Part shown: piece after piece, positions 34,997-47,811 of the stretch | Numbering within the stretch: the stretch's first letter is position 1 | Layout: each line of letters starts with the position of its first letter | DNA from: Phoronis australis | Lineage: Eukaryota > Phoronida > Phoronidae | Reading direction: 5' to 3' | Assembly: GCA_002633005.1 (NCBI GenBank) | Contig: NMRA01000192.1 | Span: 409,140 to 465,887 of the forward strand | DNA: 56,748 nt | Program-made: the position numbers and the translations under genes | Notes under the pieces: generated by a model | Database searches by the model: none | Seen by the model: the letters and a program-made list of their open reading frames with translations, nothing else | Told to the model about the DNA's origin: nothing

Positions 34997-36889
34997 CACT
35001 TGACAGTTTGTTATTGCTTAAAATTGTCCTCGGTAATTTATCTTGTCAGGTCCGGCATATCTTTTTTGTCCCAAGCATGGTCTGAAGGACTAGTGAACTG
35101 CCCGATCACCTTTTGCCCCGAAGTCATTCTCTTCTGAGCAAAGAACAATTTGTCACAACTTTTAGGGGAAGGATGTCTAAACCAAGAATTAGTATCCGAC
35201 GGCCATAAGAGGGCTTACACCGGCAGCCGTTGTTTTAATTGGTGACGTAGCAATAAAATTGGTAAGCGCTGGTGGAAACAGGGCAATGGTTAATATTTTG
35301 TATAATGTTGATATCGAAAAGAAGATGTAAAATTAAATTTTTGTGAAGTAATTCAATCAAGTTTCGAATTCATGGGCGTTTATTTTCTCATGACGCACAG
35401 TATGCACCTAGCGACTATGGTATTCATACCACAATAATTTGCAAACCACCTCAGAGTCGATTGCCAGCGTTTGAACCCTTGAATTAATGTAAACTTTCCA
35501 CAAGAAACCGACAAACTTATAGACATGAGACACGGGTATTGAGAATGCTATGATACATGTCGTCTGGGAATGAAGATGACGTCACCAGGGTATTGATGAA
35601 CTATGCAAAGTTCACATCAGTATTTGACAATTTTGATGGCGTGAAGACGACACTGAACAGACGAACCAACTGAATTAAAAGTCTTCTAAATCTGTATACC
35701 TTCACAATGGCACAATAAAAACATTCTGCGTGAGCGTAAATTTTACGTAATTCGCTTTACACTTGTGCAAGACACTGGCCTAGATGACAGGAAGGAAACA
35801 CAGTTTCTTTCTTCACTAACATTTTTTAAGATGGACGTTTCTATGTACAGCAAGTCGTTTAAATATCTCTCCGCTCAAAAGTTTCAATTTTATATTATGT
35901 TAGTAGCAAAGAATTTATTTTAAAAACACTGGCAAAATCACATTGCATTTTATTCGTATGAGAACTCAGAACGTTAACCCCACTACCGCCATCTAGCGAC
36001 CAAGCGCCGCCTCATACCAAAATGATATTGCCGATCCTGGTCACCTTCTTTTGTTTTTGCATCACATTTCCAGGAAATTCTCAAACATGGATATAATCCA
36101 TACACGTATGTTCGTAGGAAATTCCTGAAATTTTGAAGTGTATCTCATTTATTTTTGTCTTATGGTGAGCGATTTCATGAAACGAAAGTCACAAAGAGAC
36201 TGATTTGAGTGGTGCGGCTTCCCGGTTTTGGAAGCATGGCTTAAATTTGAGATCTCAAGAAAACTGCTACAGTGCCTTTCAGTGGATCACATTGTTTAAC
36301 GATTAGCTAAGCATCAGTCTGTCGAAATCCTGAGGACATTTTGTACCTGTGTGATCCTTTGAAAACGATTTTGACAGTCCTTTTACTGGTGTCATTTCCT
36401 GTTCACCCATCACCCTAATTAACTAGAGTCTGATACTCAAACACACAAAACGATGACGTTTAAACCTTTCCACATCCCGATAAATGATTGTCATTTCTAA
36501 GTACGTCATTCAGGTTGCAAGTACAATGACAATCAAAAGTGCGTCAACCGCCAAAAATGGGGCCGCTTCAAGTCAATGTCAAGTAAATCGTCGCTTTTGT
36601 TTGAATGGGGTAGAAGTCAATTACTATAACATGGAATGGAAAACTTCAAGACCAGAAAGGAGACTTAAATTTGTGAGTTCCTTTGAGGTCGTAATTGTGA
36701 ATGAAACACATTCGAACATTTAAAACTATACGTCTGGAACTGTAAGCCACTACTTGTACTTCTGACTGTCACACAACATGGAGAGCACAGTGGTTGGCAT
36801 CGTACTGGGCCAGAAACAGAGGGGTTTGGAGATCGACTCCTTCGTCTTTAAGGCCCACGTATACTGTATTTATGTGAGTGCATGCTGCC

Positions 36890-37360
36890 ATCATAAGTTT
36901 CGGGCCAGCAGACGACGGATGTCGACGAAATTTGGACAGGACCGACTAACTGTTACCATTACTTGTAGCCTAACTTTAGATCATTACGTTTGCCTCTGAC
37001 TGTATTTACGAAGTTCCTTGGCCGAATGCTGTGACATTTGGTATGCAGATTTCTATGATGACGACACATTCTCATATCTACATTATTGTGCTTTTGGCAC
37101 CCACCTGGCAAACCACTTGAAGGGTCATTGCGTTCCCATTGAGGACAGCACCTCTGGTAAGCGCTCATTTTCGAATGAGGCTGACAACAGAGGCCCACAG
37201 AAGTGGGTTGAATGTTGTTTTGCATAAGTTTTTTCTACGACAATATCCATAACGTTCCTTGTTTTTTACGAAAATTGGTATATTCGTTTCTATTGACAAG
37301 GGAAAGTCTGGCAGGAAAATTTTCGAACGCGTCCGACTACAGTTTCGCCCTCTTGCGGCC
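36890..37360. repeat. Further copies of the degenerate dispersed repeat
   Basis: Contains CGACGAAATTTGGACAGG, TTTGGTATGCAG with GATGACGACAC, and AAATTGGTATATTCGTTTC followed by ACGCGTCCGACTACAGT and CGCCCTCTTGCGGCC. The order matches the units at 18200-18920. The open frames here (36778-36999, 37018-37227) are not supported as genes. Confidence 0.45.
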
Positions 37361-37398
37361 TTTTTGTCGATGACTTTTAAGTCATCGACAAAAAGGCC
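37357..37398. repeat. Perfect 42-bp palindrome
   Basis: Arms GGCCTTTTTGTCGATGACTT and its exact complement surround a 2-nt centre (TT). It directly follows a copy of the dispersed repeat that ends CGCCCTCTTGC. Confidence 0.85.
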
Positions 37399-38597
37399 TT
37401 AGACTAGTACCTAGTGACTACACTGAATACTCCGATCGACTATGCTTCATGGTTTGGTCTAAAAATTAAGGTCGATTAATTTAACAAGGAATTCCGGGAT
37501 GGTGTCCTCGTCGCTGTCGTCTTTCCTTTTTATCTTCGTTTGTTTCCGTTCAATAGCGGCGGCACCTTTTTAAGCGGCGTCTATTCCGTGTTGTTTAGAT
37601 TGTAGCAAATGCGCAGTACTGATTATCCGACATACTGTACACTTTTATTTGCATTAAACTGCATTTAGGACACTTACAACAATTTGATATGTGCAGAATA
37701 GTAACAAAATTACAAACATAAACTACGGTGTTTATGCATTCCCGATACCGTTTTAGTAGGGAAAGTAGCGACACCTATCAGGTTAGTTAACTCACACAAC
37801 TTTCAGTACAGTTAGGAACCTGAATGTATTTTCAGCTCGCGCAAAACTGAAATGAGGCTACATGTATGCTTACTCATGTTCTGTGTGGGACATTCATGAA
37901 ATTTGTTTTATGTGTTCCTGTTGAGGAGAGCAGAGATATAGTGCATTTCGGAAAGAGCCCAGCTATTTTGTCGTTCCTCATAGGCAATTCAGATTTTCTT
38001 TCGGTGTAATAATAATTGGTATGGGGCTTCCTATAAATGAAATGGCGGCATCTGCCTAAATTTGGCAGGGGAATGAGCCGGAAATTTAGTGAAATTTTAA
38101 TTGCACCGACTCTGCTGAGCATGGTCGTTAAGTAATTAGACTCAAGAGATCCGTAGATTGAAACTTTCCTCTGTCATTTTGTTGTAATCTAATTGCTTTA
38201 TCATTTTGCTTAGTCGATTACAATTAAATAGCACGGGCAGTGGACCACAGGGGGCTGGGAGACTACATTTTTCAGTGCTGTGCGCGCGCTGCCCATGAGT
38301 AGTGCGCTGCGGTGTCTGATTAAAAACGTGTTAACCCAATAATTTCGCATTGCGAAACCATTCCCCTCTTTTTTCTCTGAATAAATTTGCATTTTATTCA
38401 CGGGTCATGTTTTGCTTGTAGTGAGCATTCAACACAAATCACTTGCCGCGCTGAGTATTCATATTCTTTAAATGTGAGCATATCTTTCTCAACGAGAATG
38501 ATTGAACGTTATCGGAACTATGGGAGGCATAACCTGTCAAGCGCGTGAAACGGGATAAAAAAAACATCAAAATATCTACGCTAGGTTCTATCACCCA

Positions 38598-38732
38598 CCG
38601 TGTTTCTTCGGCAAGCATAACATTTTTGCCGTTGACGTGTGATGCTATCCGTAGCCAAAATCTTTTCGCGTTGCTAATGGTGACCTCTGACGACGAAGTC
38701 GTGCGGGTACCATCGGGAGAGGTTGAGGACAT
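38598..38732 (-). CDS. Candidate 5' coding exon
   Basis: ATG with A at -3, then MSSTSPDGTRTTSSSEVTIS and on to NVMLAEET, ending at a possible donor ACACG|GTGGGT. It is richer in G/C than its surroundings. No partner exon could be assigned downstream, so this remains a guess. Confidence 0.22.
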
Positions 38733-40939
38733 CTTGCCTTATGCCGACTCCTGCAGAAGGGTGGTCTTCTCACTTTTAGAAACCAGCTTCACAATCGTAG
38801 TACTCTTAACCATAACTGTAAAATAGATGGCAAATAATATGAATTCCTTAATTGCGAATCCAGTGAATGTAATCCTTTAAGATCATGCTGAAGTTTAAAG
38901 TTGGCGAATCCTTATTTTTTTACATGTATTTGAAATTGAATGTATACAGTATTTTACGGAATTTTCACCAAGTTTTAAATACTTACACAAATAAACACTC
39001 CTGCTTTTAATCGACAAAATTAACTTTGACAAAGTAGACAGGGCTTGCGACCACGGATGAAACAGTAGCCATAAATAATGAGTGCCACGTAAGTTATATT
39101 TCCCACAATTGCCAAAAGGTGAGAGAAATGACATGTTGCTGTTGGACCTAGAAACGACCGATCATTAACATCAGTATCTCTTTGCTTTTAATTGATTAAC
39201 TTATTGATTCAATAAAACCTTGACAAATTTAATTCGCTATTTGCTTTAACGTCCAGTCTCTTTTTCATGCCGATTTCATATTTCATCCTGCGATCCAAGC
39301 ATCTTGCACACAGCTTGAGTCCAAGGTGACGTCAATGGGTGCATTTGATTGATAATGTTAACAGTTTTCCGGAGACTCCGATTACTAAATTGCTCCGGGA
39401 TTACTGTTAGCGAATGCAAGAACACGCAGATCCGGGGATCTTGGCACCCAGATGAAAATCTTGACTCCGTTACAACCGCTTTATTTACCAGACTTGAGTC
39501 AAGCAACTTTGATACTTACATAATTTTGCGGTTTTATTAACGAATTATTGTGGCATGGATCCAATATTCGCTAAAAACAGACCACAACAAGTCTTTGTTT
39601 CATAAGACGATACGAAAAACACGAATCTGCTGATAGTATAAGGGACTCTGCACATTTTGGATCAGATTTCGCGATGTATGGACGGATGAAACAACTTGCA
39701 CCGTTGGAAGTTTACGACACGAATACGAAAATGAAGAAATTAGAACCTACAGAAGAAGTTCAGATAAATGCATTTTTTGACCGACACACTATCCGAGCAA
39801 CGCAGCTCTACATTCAACCTAGGAGATCACGACACAAATTTCCCCGAGCATTTTCGAATTTGACGATTAAACTTTAATTAGTGTTAATTGTTGACTATTA
39901 CGCTCTCTGGAATTTACTGAAAAATGAATTTGATCATTTTTCCCATACGCATTGACATTATTCCGCGTATCGACATTGACCTTCGTTCTCGGTTAATAGG
40001 CGAAATAGCGTCTCGTGGGATATTACTTCATGTACGCCACTGTCGGTACGTTTTGTGTATTTATACAATCAAATTGTGATGGGTGAGCTTGCAATTAGTA
40101 GTTCGGTCTAACCATGAGTTACTGGTTACATTTCACACCAAATTCTTCGCACTTGGTCCCGTGCACCGATATTCCATATAATGTGACACACTCACATTGT
40201 CCGTGAAACAACATTACTAAAACTAATAGTCTAATATTCGTGCTAGTCACTTGCACTACTTATCTGTGCCCAACATCGCATTAACATGCCACTTATTACT
40301 AAATGTAGGCTATATTGGTCACGTGGTCTGTATATATTTATCATTTAAAGTAGTAGTATGATCTTTTAAAAACTTACATGTAGGCCTACCTTCATGTAGA
40401 TGAACTATTCCGCCATTTACAATTTAACTTTAAGAAGAATACAGACACTGTGGGTGTGTGTGCACTGTACGTATCTTGCCGTGCGTGAATGAATTGACAT
40501 CAGCCTCCAATGTTGAGCACCATTTTGCACGTCATTGCAAAGTGAAACTCATTTCTTTCATCAAAAATCTCCGTTGTAATGACAGCGAAGATTTGTTAAC
40601 AATATTATCGATTCCCAAAGTAAAGGTCAGGCTTGATCCTGTATACTAAGTACTTAGTTTCAACTGGAAAAAGACACAAATCTGATAGATAAATACAGGT
40701 TATGCTATTTTGAATATAGATTTCTTTTACAGCTAAAACAATGAATCTCGACGCAGTTATCTTGCTACAAACATTTGAACTTTAACCTAAGCGTTTATGT
40801 GCGACAAAATAGTCTAATATAAGTGTAATATATTATCAATGTGTATCCTGAACGTTAAATATTGCTATGGACCTCACGTCATGTGCTAAAGCCGTGAAGA
40901 TCGGATAGTTTTGAAATGCAAACCAAGCTAATAATTCCA

Positions 40940-41066
40940 CGTAAGTGAATAACGACAGAGGTGTTCTCCACCTGTGTCGCCTGTTTGAGTATGTGAGCTG
41001 TTTCCTTGAGAATGGTTTAAAGTAATGAACCGAAACGTCGGATAAATATGTCGTTATTCACTTACG
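40940..41066. repeat. Snapback element, 18-bp terminal inverted repeats
   Basis: CGTAAGTGAATAACGACA at 40940-40957 is exactly inverted at 41049-41066. The interior contains TTGAGAATGGTTT...AACCGAAACGTCGG, the same layout as the CTGAGGATGG...CCGAAACATG block of the 2046-2219 repeat. Confidence 0.75.
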
Positions 41067-41315
41067 CGCTAATTTTAAAGTTCGTGCTTCTGTGGTGGCC
41101 TAAAACAAATGATACTTATAATTCTAGCGAATCGATGGGCACGGGAACATGTAAATACATTAATATTTGTCCCACAAACATTGGTTGTGAACGACAGGGT
41201 AAAGATAGTTTTACGAGAAAACGGCATATCTCTGATAAAAGCATGTAACATACGATCAGCCAAATATCGCTCTGAATATGCAAACTAGCATTAAAAGGAA
41301 TTCAACGTCGTAGTC

Positions 41316-41900
<585 letters not shown>

Positions 41901-42020
41901 ACGATCTAGAATCTTTTAAGTCAGCCACACACATATGTTCCCGTTTAACTGGTTATTTGTAAGACACTCTTAAAGAAAATAAAGTGAAAACATTTGTGAA
42001 ACGTTATGAAGGTGAATTTC

Positions 42021-42137
42021 TTTCACTTTGTGCTTATTTATCTGTACACACGGGGTTTGTTTTCCTTTGTGCGTATTTATCTGTAAACAAGGGTCTGTTT
42101 CACTGTATGCTTATTTATCTGTAGACAGGGGTTTGTT
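42021..42137. repeat. Three-copy tandem repeat, ~39-bp unit
   Basis: Three consecutive units, each reading close to CTTTGTGCTTATTTATCTGT followed by A-rich CAGGGGTTTGTTT, with a few substitutions per unit. Non-coding. Confidence 0.7.
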
Positions 42138-43165
42138 TCATGAAAAGTGAATACTAAGACAATACAGGAATTTGTTGTTACGCTCCACCAAACTATCTCT
42201 AAAATATAATTAAATCTGACCAGAACTAAAATTCAAAGTCTGAGAATGTGAGCAAAACTGCTAGTTTCTGAGATCTTTTGATTACGTCATTCTAGAGTGC
42301 GCTGTAACCATTTTTATTTGACGAAACCTTTATGCAGAATTGTGAAAGTAGATGTGTCACCTTCATTAATAGACCCCAGGCTTGATCGCTTTTATACGCA
42401 ACAGGCATTTTCCTCATTCCGTCTCTGTATCGGTGATTTATTTGCATCACCGATCTCTCAATCTTGGCAAAATCATCTATCTAGGACCTGAATGTCTGTT
42501 TATTTAGCCATATACAATGTATCTAGAAAACTGTAGACTTTAAATTTCATTTTTCTGAAAGTATAATGAAGCCTGTAGAATTTGATTTGCCAATCTGCCA
42601 TGAATTGGGTCACGTAGCCACATGTTTTAAATTAAGCAAAAATGTACACTCATAGCAAAACAAGGGCATCAATGGGCAAGACCAAAATTTGTTTGATATT
42701 AATGGTCAAGGTGATATTTCAAAAACGGTGTTGTACAATTTTCTATTAACACTTCGTTTTCGTTTTATGTAACCTTTTTCACGCAAATTATGAAAGCTCT
42801 ATTTTTGATAGCCCTTCATGCAAAAGTAGGACATTATATAAAGCAAATACTGGAAGCCATTTTGAACTGAGATCAGTGATTAAGGCATGGTATCTCAGCA
42901 TTTAACATTAATCCAACCAGCCGTTTGTGAGGTATCATCGTTCCAAGTCAGCCGAACTTGGACATTTTGCCACTAGGTACTGGTTAAATTAATCATACTC
43001 TAACTCGTCTTTGCAAAACATTCATGTCAGTGCTCTCGTGAAATATTGATGTACTGTATTTGATTTTGTCATTAACTTGACTTCAATAGGGATTAAGTTG
43101 GAATGACACAAATCGTTGTTATTCTCACGATCTCTCAATCCTTGGTTATGAATGAGTTCTTCTTC

Positions 43166-45195
43166 TCAGAATGCAAAATCAATATCATTCGCGTATTGTG
43201 TCAATAAAGCTTGACAGTGTATCATGTGCATGCTGGCCTCCCCTGCCTCCATGAAACAATAGCGTCCATTCAATTGATGAGAAAGGTGTATCGATTTCGA
43301 TATCGCCAGGGTGTCAACGTAATCATGCATACACTGTAGGTGAAGAAACGAGGACCGGATCAACCAGTATGTGCGCGAATGTTATTTGAAAGTAAGACAG
43401 AACTAGAGCTGCATGCCTCTCGTTAGGTTGCCGAAGTCGAATTTTTAACCGAAAATTGTGGGTTGTGGGTTGTGCTTGTGCTCATTTCATCTTAGATCGT
43501 AGCCAAATGAGCCTACAACTCAAGATATCGGTAAAGCGTCATTTTCGAAATGATAATCGTAATTTAAGGCTGTAAAACCCCCATAAACTCTAGAACGTTT
43601 TCTGGGATCGCTTTGTGATGATTGCGATAATCTAGCTTGTTGGAAACGGAAATTGAATCGTATCACGATATGGAATATTGTGAGGTCGATTTTATGTTAG
43701 TAAGAGCCATAGTTAGATTTTCCAGCTCAGGCAGATAAACGAGGTGTAATGTTGTTTTAGTTGCAGATAATGAGCAAAATTACAAGAGGAATCGTAAATG
43801 GTCCCGTTAAAAATATTTCAAATTTTCTTCTTGTGTGGCGGAGCCAATAGGCTCCTTCTACTGGGGAATCACTGGCGGATTTAGGGGGGGGGGCAAAAGT
43901 CTCCTAGATGCCATTTGGCGGTTCGGGGTGCGAATTGCTGACTAGCATATGCGCGCACCCAGGGGGGCTCAGGGGGCGAATGCACAATGCATAGATCTCG
44001 AACAAACCCCATTTACCGTTTTTTAGTATTAAGGTCCACAAACCCATACATTCGATACCCCTGCATCCCTACATTTTAGGCTAGGCGCGCGCATGTGGCG
44101 AAATTCTGGTTATTCCTGTGCCCTGCCCCCCCAACTCAAAATCTGGAACCGCCCCTGGGAATGGTGATTGATCATTGCGTCGTCCTCTGTCGGTGCTTAT
44201 GAACACTTGTTCTTAGAATGTACTTCACCAGGATGAACGACAACGCCCACGAAAGTTGTTTTTTTGCCCAGATGGTATCACAAACAATGGTTTCCAAAAC
44301 AGGCGCTTTTTCATTATTAAAGTGTACATGACGCAGGTAACTTCTATCTTCGTCGATTTCCCTAACTACTCTACAGATATTGTCCAATGCAACTGAGCGG
44401 CGCTTACACCACTCACTTCAACTGGCGTTCAAGTCATGTCGCTAGCTTGATTTATTTTCATTTGATACGTTCACCAAGATTAGAACTGCCACTGATTCAT
44501 AAATGAAAAAATGGAAAAATGTCGCCAGATCTATGCCAGAGTTAGTAACATTATAAGTTTTTATACACCAGCATTACTTGCAACCATCGGGTTGGTTATT
44601 TCAGCTTCAAACCTGTTCCAAGTTATGTGATTCAGTAAATCTGAAATACTCTAAGCATTTTGACAAATTCGTCCAAGTATGGAAGTTCCCTGCATGTATC
44701 GATGAACTCCTCAACGCACACGGCATTCCTGTCATTCGCCATTGAAGCCCATATTTATTTGATTTGGTATCGGTCGTTTGCCTCAGGAGTGCTGTAACTA
44801 GTTGCTTTAGCGTACGTACGCGCGGTCCAATTGGAAAATCTGATTTTTTCCAAAAAATTGTTGTAGTTTTTATCGGGCATGTTCACGTCGTGTTACTTGA
44901 CTCCAATTAAAATTGCATGTCACTCTTTTTAGCTGGTTAAAACACAAAAATCGAACTAGGTATTTTACACAAAAAGCGATGTGATCACATCCCTTTACAG
45001 TCAAGAGTTTCCATGTCCATTACCAACAGCATCAAAACGTTTGACACCCAAAGTGTTTGAGTTTTTTTTTAGATCGGTTGCATTGCCTGTGACTTGACTT
45101 GCAGGATCATTCGACAATAATTCAACATCGAATAAGCATAGTAATGCTTTTAAAATCCAAGGAACTAAACAGGATACATGTAATTTAAGTTGAAA
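43166..45195 (-). CDS. Possible multi-exon minus-strand gene fragment, unidentified
   Basis: Three phase-compatible pieces. About 45198-45026 ends SNTLGVKRFDAV at a possible donor (GTTG|GTAATG, phase 1). 44392-44219 reads LDNICRVVREIDEDRSYLRH and then DTIWAKKQLSWALSFIL, with donor CTG|GTGAAG and a poor acceptor. 43347-43166 lies behind a good acceptor (TTTCTTCACCTACAG) and reads CMHDYVDTLAISKSIHLSHQ and on to NDIDFAF with a stop. The text looks helical, but no domain is recognised. The 44392 acceptor lacks a pyrimidine tract, so this may be chance. Confidence 0.2.
43870..44157 (+). mobile_element. MITE-like element interrupted by a second element
   Basis: Ends CACTGGCGGATTTAGG and ACCGCCCCTG (reverse complement CAGGGGCGGT), with GGAAT on both sides as a possible target duplication. 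The outer parts match the reverse strand of 52120-52274 block by block: CCATTTGGC, GAC near the break, CTGCCC or GTGCCCTGC, CCCAACTCAAAATC. The 52120 copy lacks the central ~142 bp, which are a separate element (43951-44092). Confidence 0.65.
43951..44092 (-). mobile_element. Nested MITE (GCGC-ACCCAG family) inside 43870-44157
   Basis: Left end GCGCGCACCCAGGGGGGCTC, right end ATTTTAGGCTAGGCGCGCGC. These match, in reverse, the ends of the copies at 14536-14760 and 32054-32281. It is absent from the related element at 52120-52274, so the latter shows the empty site. Confidence 0.6.
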
Positions 45196-45592
45196 CATAT
45201 GTCCATGTCATGAGTCGGTCCTATGTTCAGATGTCGAGTTCCGGTGATTACAGGATTCAAACTTAAATTCACGGATATATCGACCTGTCAGTGACAAAAA
45301 TGAAATAAGTAAATAAAGGAACTTACGTTCAATGGTTTCCAGGATCGTAGCAAATCGCACGCAATTTACTTACTTATATATCGGAGGAATTACCGATGAC
45401 TTTAGTACACGTTTAATTATGGAATAAATAATTAAACGTTACGCACTAAATGGCATAAATATTTCATCCCTTCATTTGCTGTTTCTCATAGCGCATTCCA
45501 ACAACTATAAACGCGGTAATGATTGAATACCCCGCTCAATTAGTTCATTACACCGCCGTATCGTCTTTTTACAGTGTGTTGAATCACATATG

Positions 45593-45619
45593 TGTACATG
45601 TACATGATGTACATGTACA
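45593..45619. repeat. 27-bp palindrome made of TGTACATGTACA arms
   Basis: Two copies of TGTACATGTACA separated by TGA. It includes two of the TACATGTA octamers that are over-represented throughout the window. Confidence 0.75.
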
Positions 45620-46252
45620 CGTACATAAGCGAGTACAGAATAACCCTCCGGCACGTCTGATGTTTAAACAAAATGTGTGTCAAAAGCGGTACAGGAACTT
45701 GCTAAGATAAGTGTTAATGGAAGTGTTCTACACACACTCGAAACAAATGAAATAATTGATTTTTAGATTAGAGAAGACGACCTCAATTTTCAATTTGTGC
45801 TCGTTCTCGCGAAAAAGGTGATTTCTAATAGGTAGTGTCACTTTTGAAGCTGTGGCCATACGCATAGAAATTCTAAAAATATGTATTTACTGGTCAAAAA
45901 TAATATGAATTTGCTGTGGTAAAATATTTGCATGTCAACCTACAGTAGTGTTTTAAAATGACAGTCGTCAACGACGAAGCATGATAAGATACGTGAGAAG
46001 ATTGAACAGAGTTATAGTCACAGATAAATCTTTCAACAGCCATTCGGAGCGCTTTCTTACAATAAAGACTTTGACATTCTTATGTCCTACGTGAAAATGC
46101 TTTTCTATTGCTTTTATTTTCGCAAAATCTGCGAGGCCTAAGTGACCCTCGTCTTGCCTGGTTGTTAAACCATGTGACCTTCAGGTACCACCTTACAGGC
46201 TTTGCCGTGTTAAAGTTAGAGCACTGATGCGCTGTAAATTGTAACAATTTCG

Positions 46253-46340
46253 TAAAATGTAACAATTGTTACATTTTACTTCATTGTTAGATTTTACGTT
46301 GCTAACCCTCTCCTAAAATGTTACAAGTTGTTACATTTTA
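46253..46340. repeat. Pair of GTTACATTTTA palindromes
   Basis: A perfect 26-bp palindrome (46253-46278, halves TAAAATGTAACAA and its complement) is followed at 46314-46340 by a second, one-mismatch version. Related TGTTACATTT and GTTAGATTTTACG fragments continue on both sides, so this is a degenerate tandem field of one dyad. Confidence 0.7.
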
Positions 46341-46463
46341 TGTAGTTGTTACATTTCGCGTCGAATGTACATGAGAGAAATGTACCATTGTTAAATTTTA
46401 CGAAACCAACGTCATATTGCAAAGAAAAGGACAAAATCCCGAACAAGTGGTATCTGACACGGC

Positions 46464-46741
46464 CGGGGGTATTGGAATATTTTCGAGCGAGGGGTGCCGC
46501 CCGAAAAAATTGACAACCTGCCCATATAGAGAGTGGGCTCGGACAAAAAAGTGACTCATTTAGGGACTAATTTGTGTAAAAATTCACATTTTCGCACAGT
46601 TCTGTTCAAGAAATTCAGGAAAGTCACCTTTTAGATATAATTTTGTCGAAAATGGCACCCATTGGAGAGTATTTTTCTGTGAAAAAACATCCTCTTTGGG
46701 GGCACGTTTCGTAAACCTCTTCTATAGGAATGCCCTTCGGG
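46464..46741. mobile_element. 278-bp insertion flanked by 10-bp direct repeats
   Basis: CTGACACGGC occurs at 46454-46463 and again at 46742-46751, directly around a G-rich-ended unit that begins CGGGGGTATTGGAATATTTT and ends AATGCCCTTCGGG. A 10-bp exact duplication at both edges is good evidence for a transposed sequence. No coding capacity and no convincing terminal inverted repeats were seen, so the class is unknown. Confidence 0.6.
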
Positions 46742-46775
46742 CTGACACGGCATGAATTTGGCTACCTATTAGAAT

Positions 46776-46893
46776 TTTTATTAGTATTCCACTACTATTA
46801 GTACTGTTACTACTATTATTGCTTACTACCTTAATTACTATCACTACTATTACTCGTTTTCGTTATCGTTATTATTATTAATAATATTTTAAA
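46776..46893. repeat. Imperfect (ATT/ACT)n low-complexity tract
   Basis: Irregular ATT, ACT and GTT triplets running into TTATTATTATTAATAATATT. A similar ATT-rich tract is at 4490-4640. Confidence 0.6.
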
Positions 46894-47412
46894 ATTTATT
46901 TAACGAGGACACAATAAATGTTTATTTTATTTATGTATTTATTTATTCATTTATTTAATGCAATATTTACAATGAGGGTAGCCCCATCAGTTCACACTGC
47001 TTTCCATGGGGGCCCTCAGCAAAAACAGACAGTAAGACAAACTAACAGAATTACAAAATGAAAGACAGAGAGGTTGTGTTTTAAAATTTTGTTTAGACGT
47101 TCACCAACTTCAAAAATTGATTATTTCTGAACTTTCGGAAGCGCTCTATTGTTTGTAAATATAACTAATCCATCTGTAGTTTGTCTCGAAGAACAGAATT
47201 CAGACCGCAATATTTTCTCGCGACTTACATCTAAACATGAGGATACCCACTTTGTAATCATTTATGTCTCTTGTTGAAAACATTCCATTTCAAAGAACTG
47301 GGGATCTTTCCATGATGATGTGTAAGTTCAAAAATTACCTTAAGTTGAACTCTGGAGGCAGACATTTCTCGAAAACTAACGACTAGTTGTTTGCGGTCAC
47401 TGGGTCATTAGA

Positions 47413-47604
47413 ATGGCTGGTTACGGACATACAAAACACGCAACGATTTTAATTAGAACGGGCCCCAATATTCTTAGCAGAACATTAACAGAGCGGTTTG
47501 AACTTCATTTCATTGAAAGGGGATTATATGGAGCAAAAAGGCTAACGTCGAAGTCAGCGATGATTAATGAGCTTTTAATGCAAGGCCGGTATGAAAAGGG
47601 TTAA
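47413..47604 (+). CDS. Small open frame with good start context (63 aa)
   Basis: The ATG has A at -3 and G at +4. It reads MAGYGHTKHATILIRTGPNI to MQGRYEKG and ends in TAA. No homologue is recognised; frames of this length are common by chance here. Confidence 0.15.
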   Translation: MAGYGHTKHATILIRTGPNILSRTLTERFELHFIERGLYGAKRLTSKSAMINELLMQGRYEKG

Positions 47605-47811
47605 TACACCAAATTCCCTTATTGGGGACAAATAAAACAACAAGAATAATAACTATTTTAAGTTGTATTGGGAATTTCAGGGTCACAGCTCTACAAATAA
47701 ATATTTCACAGAAGGAACCAGATGGGTACCTTAATTACAAGATCTAACACACACACTTCCGATACCCAAAGTGTAATTGAGTATCGGATACTAAGTGGCA
47801 CAGGTTAGCAT

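Larger units (their letters stand above)
34997..40939. other. Non-genic DNA upstream of the TRAF gene
   Basis: Apart from the repeats listed at 36890-37398 and the weak exon candidate at 38.7 kb, no feature is supported. CCGCCATCTAGCGAC (35987) resembles a CTCF-type site. Confidence 0.5.
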
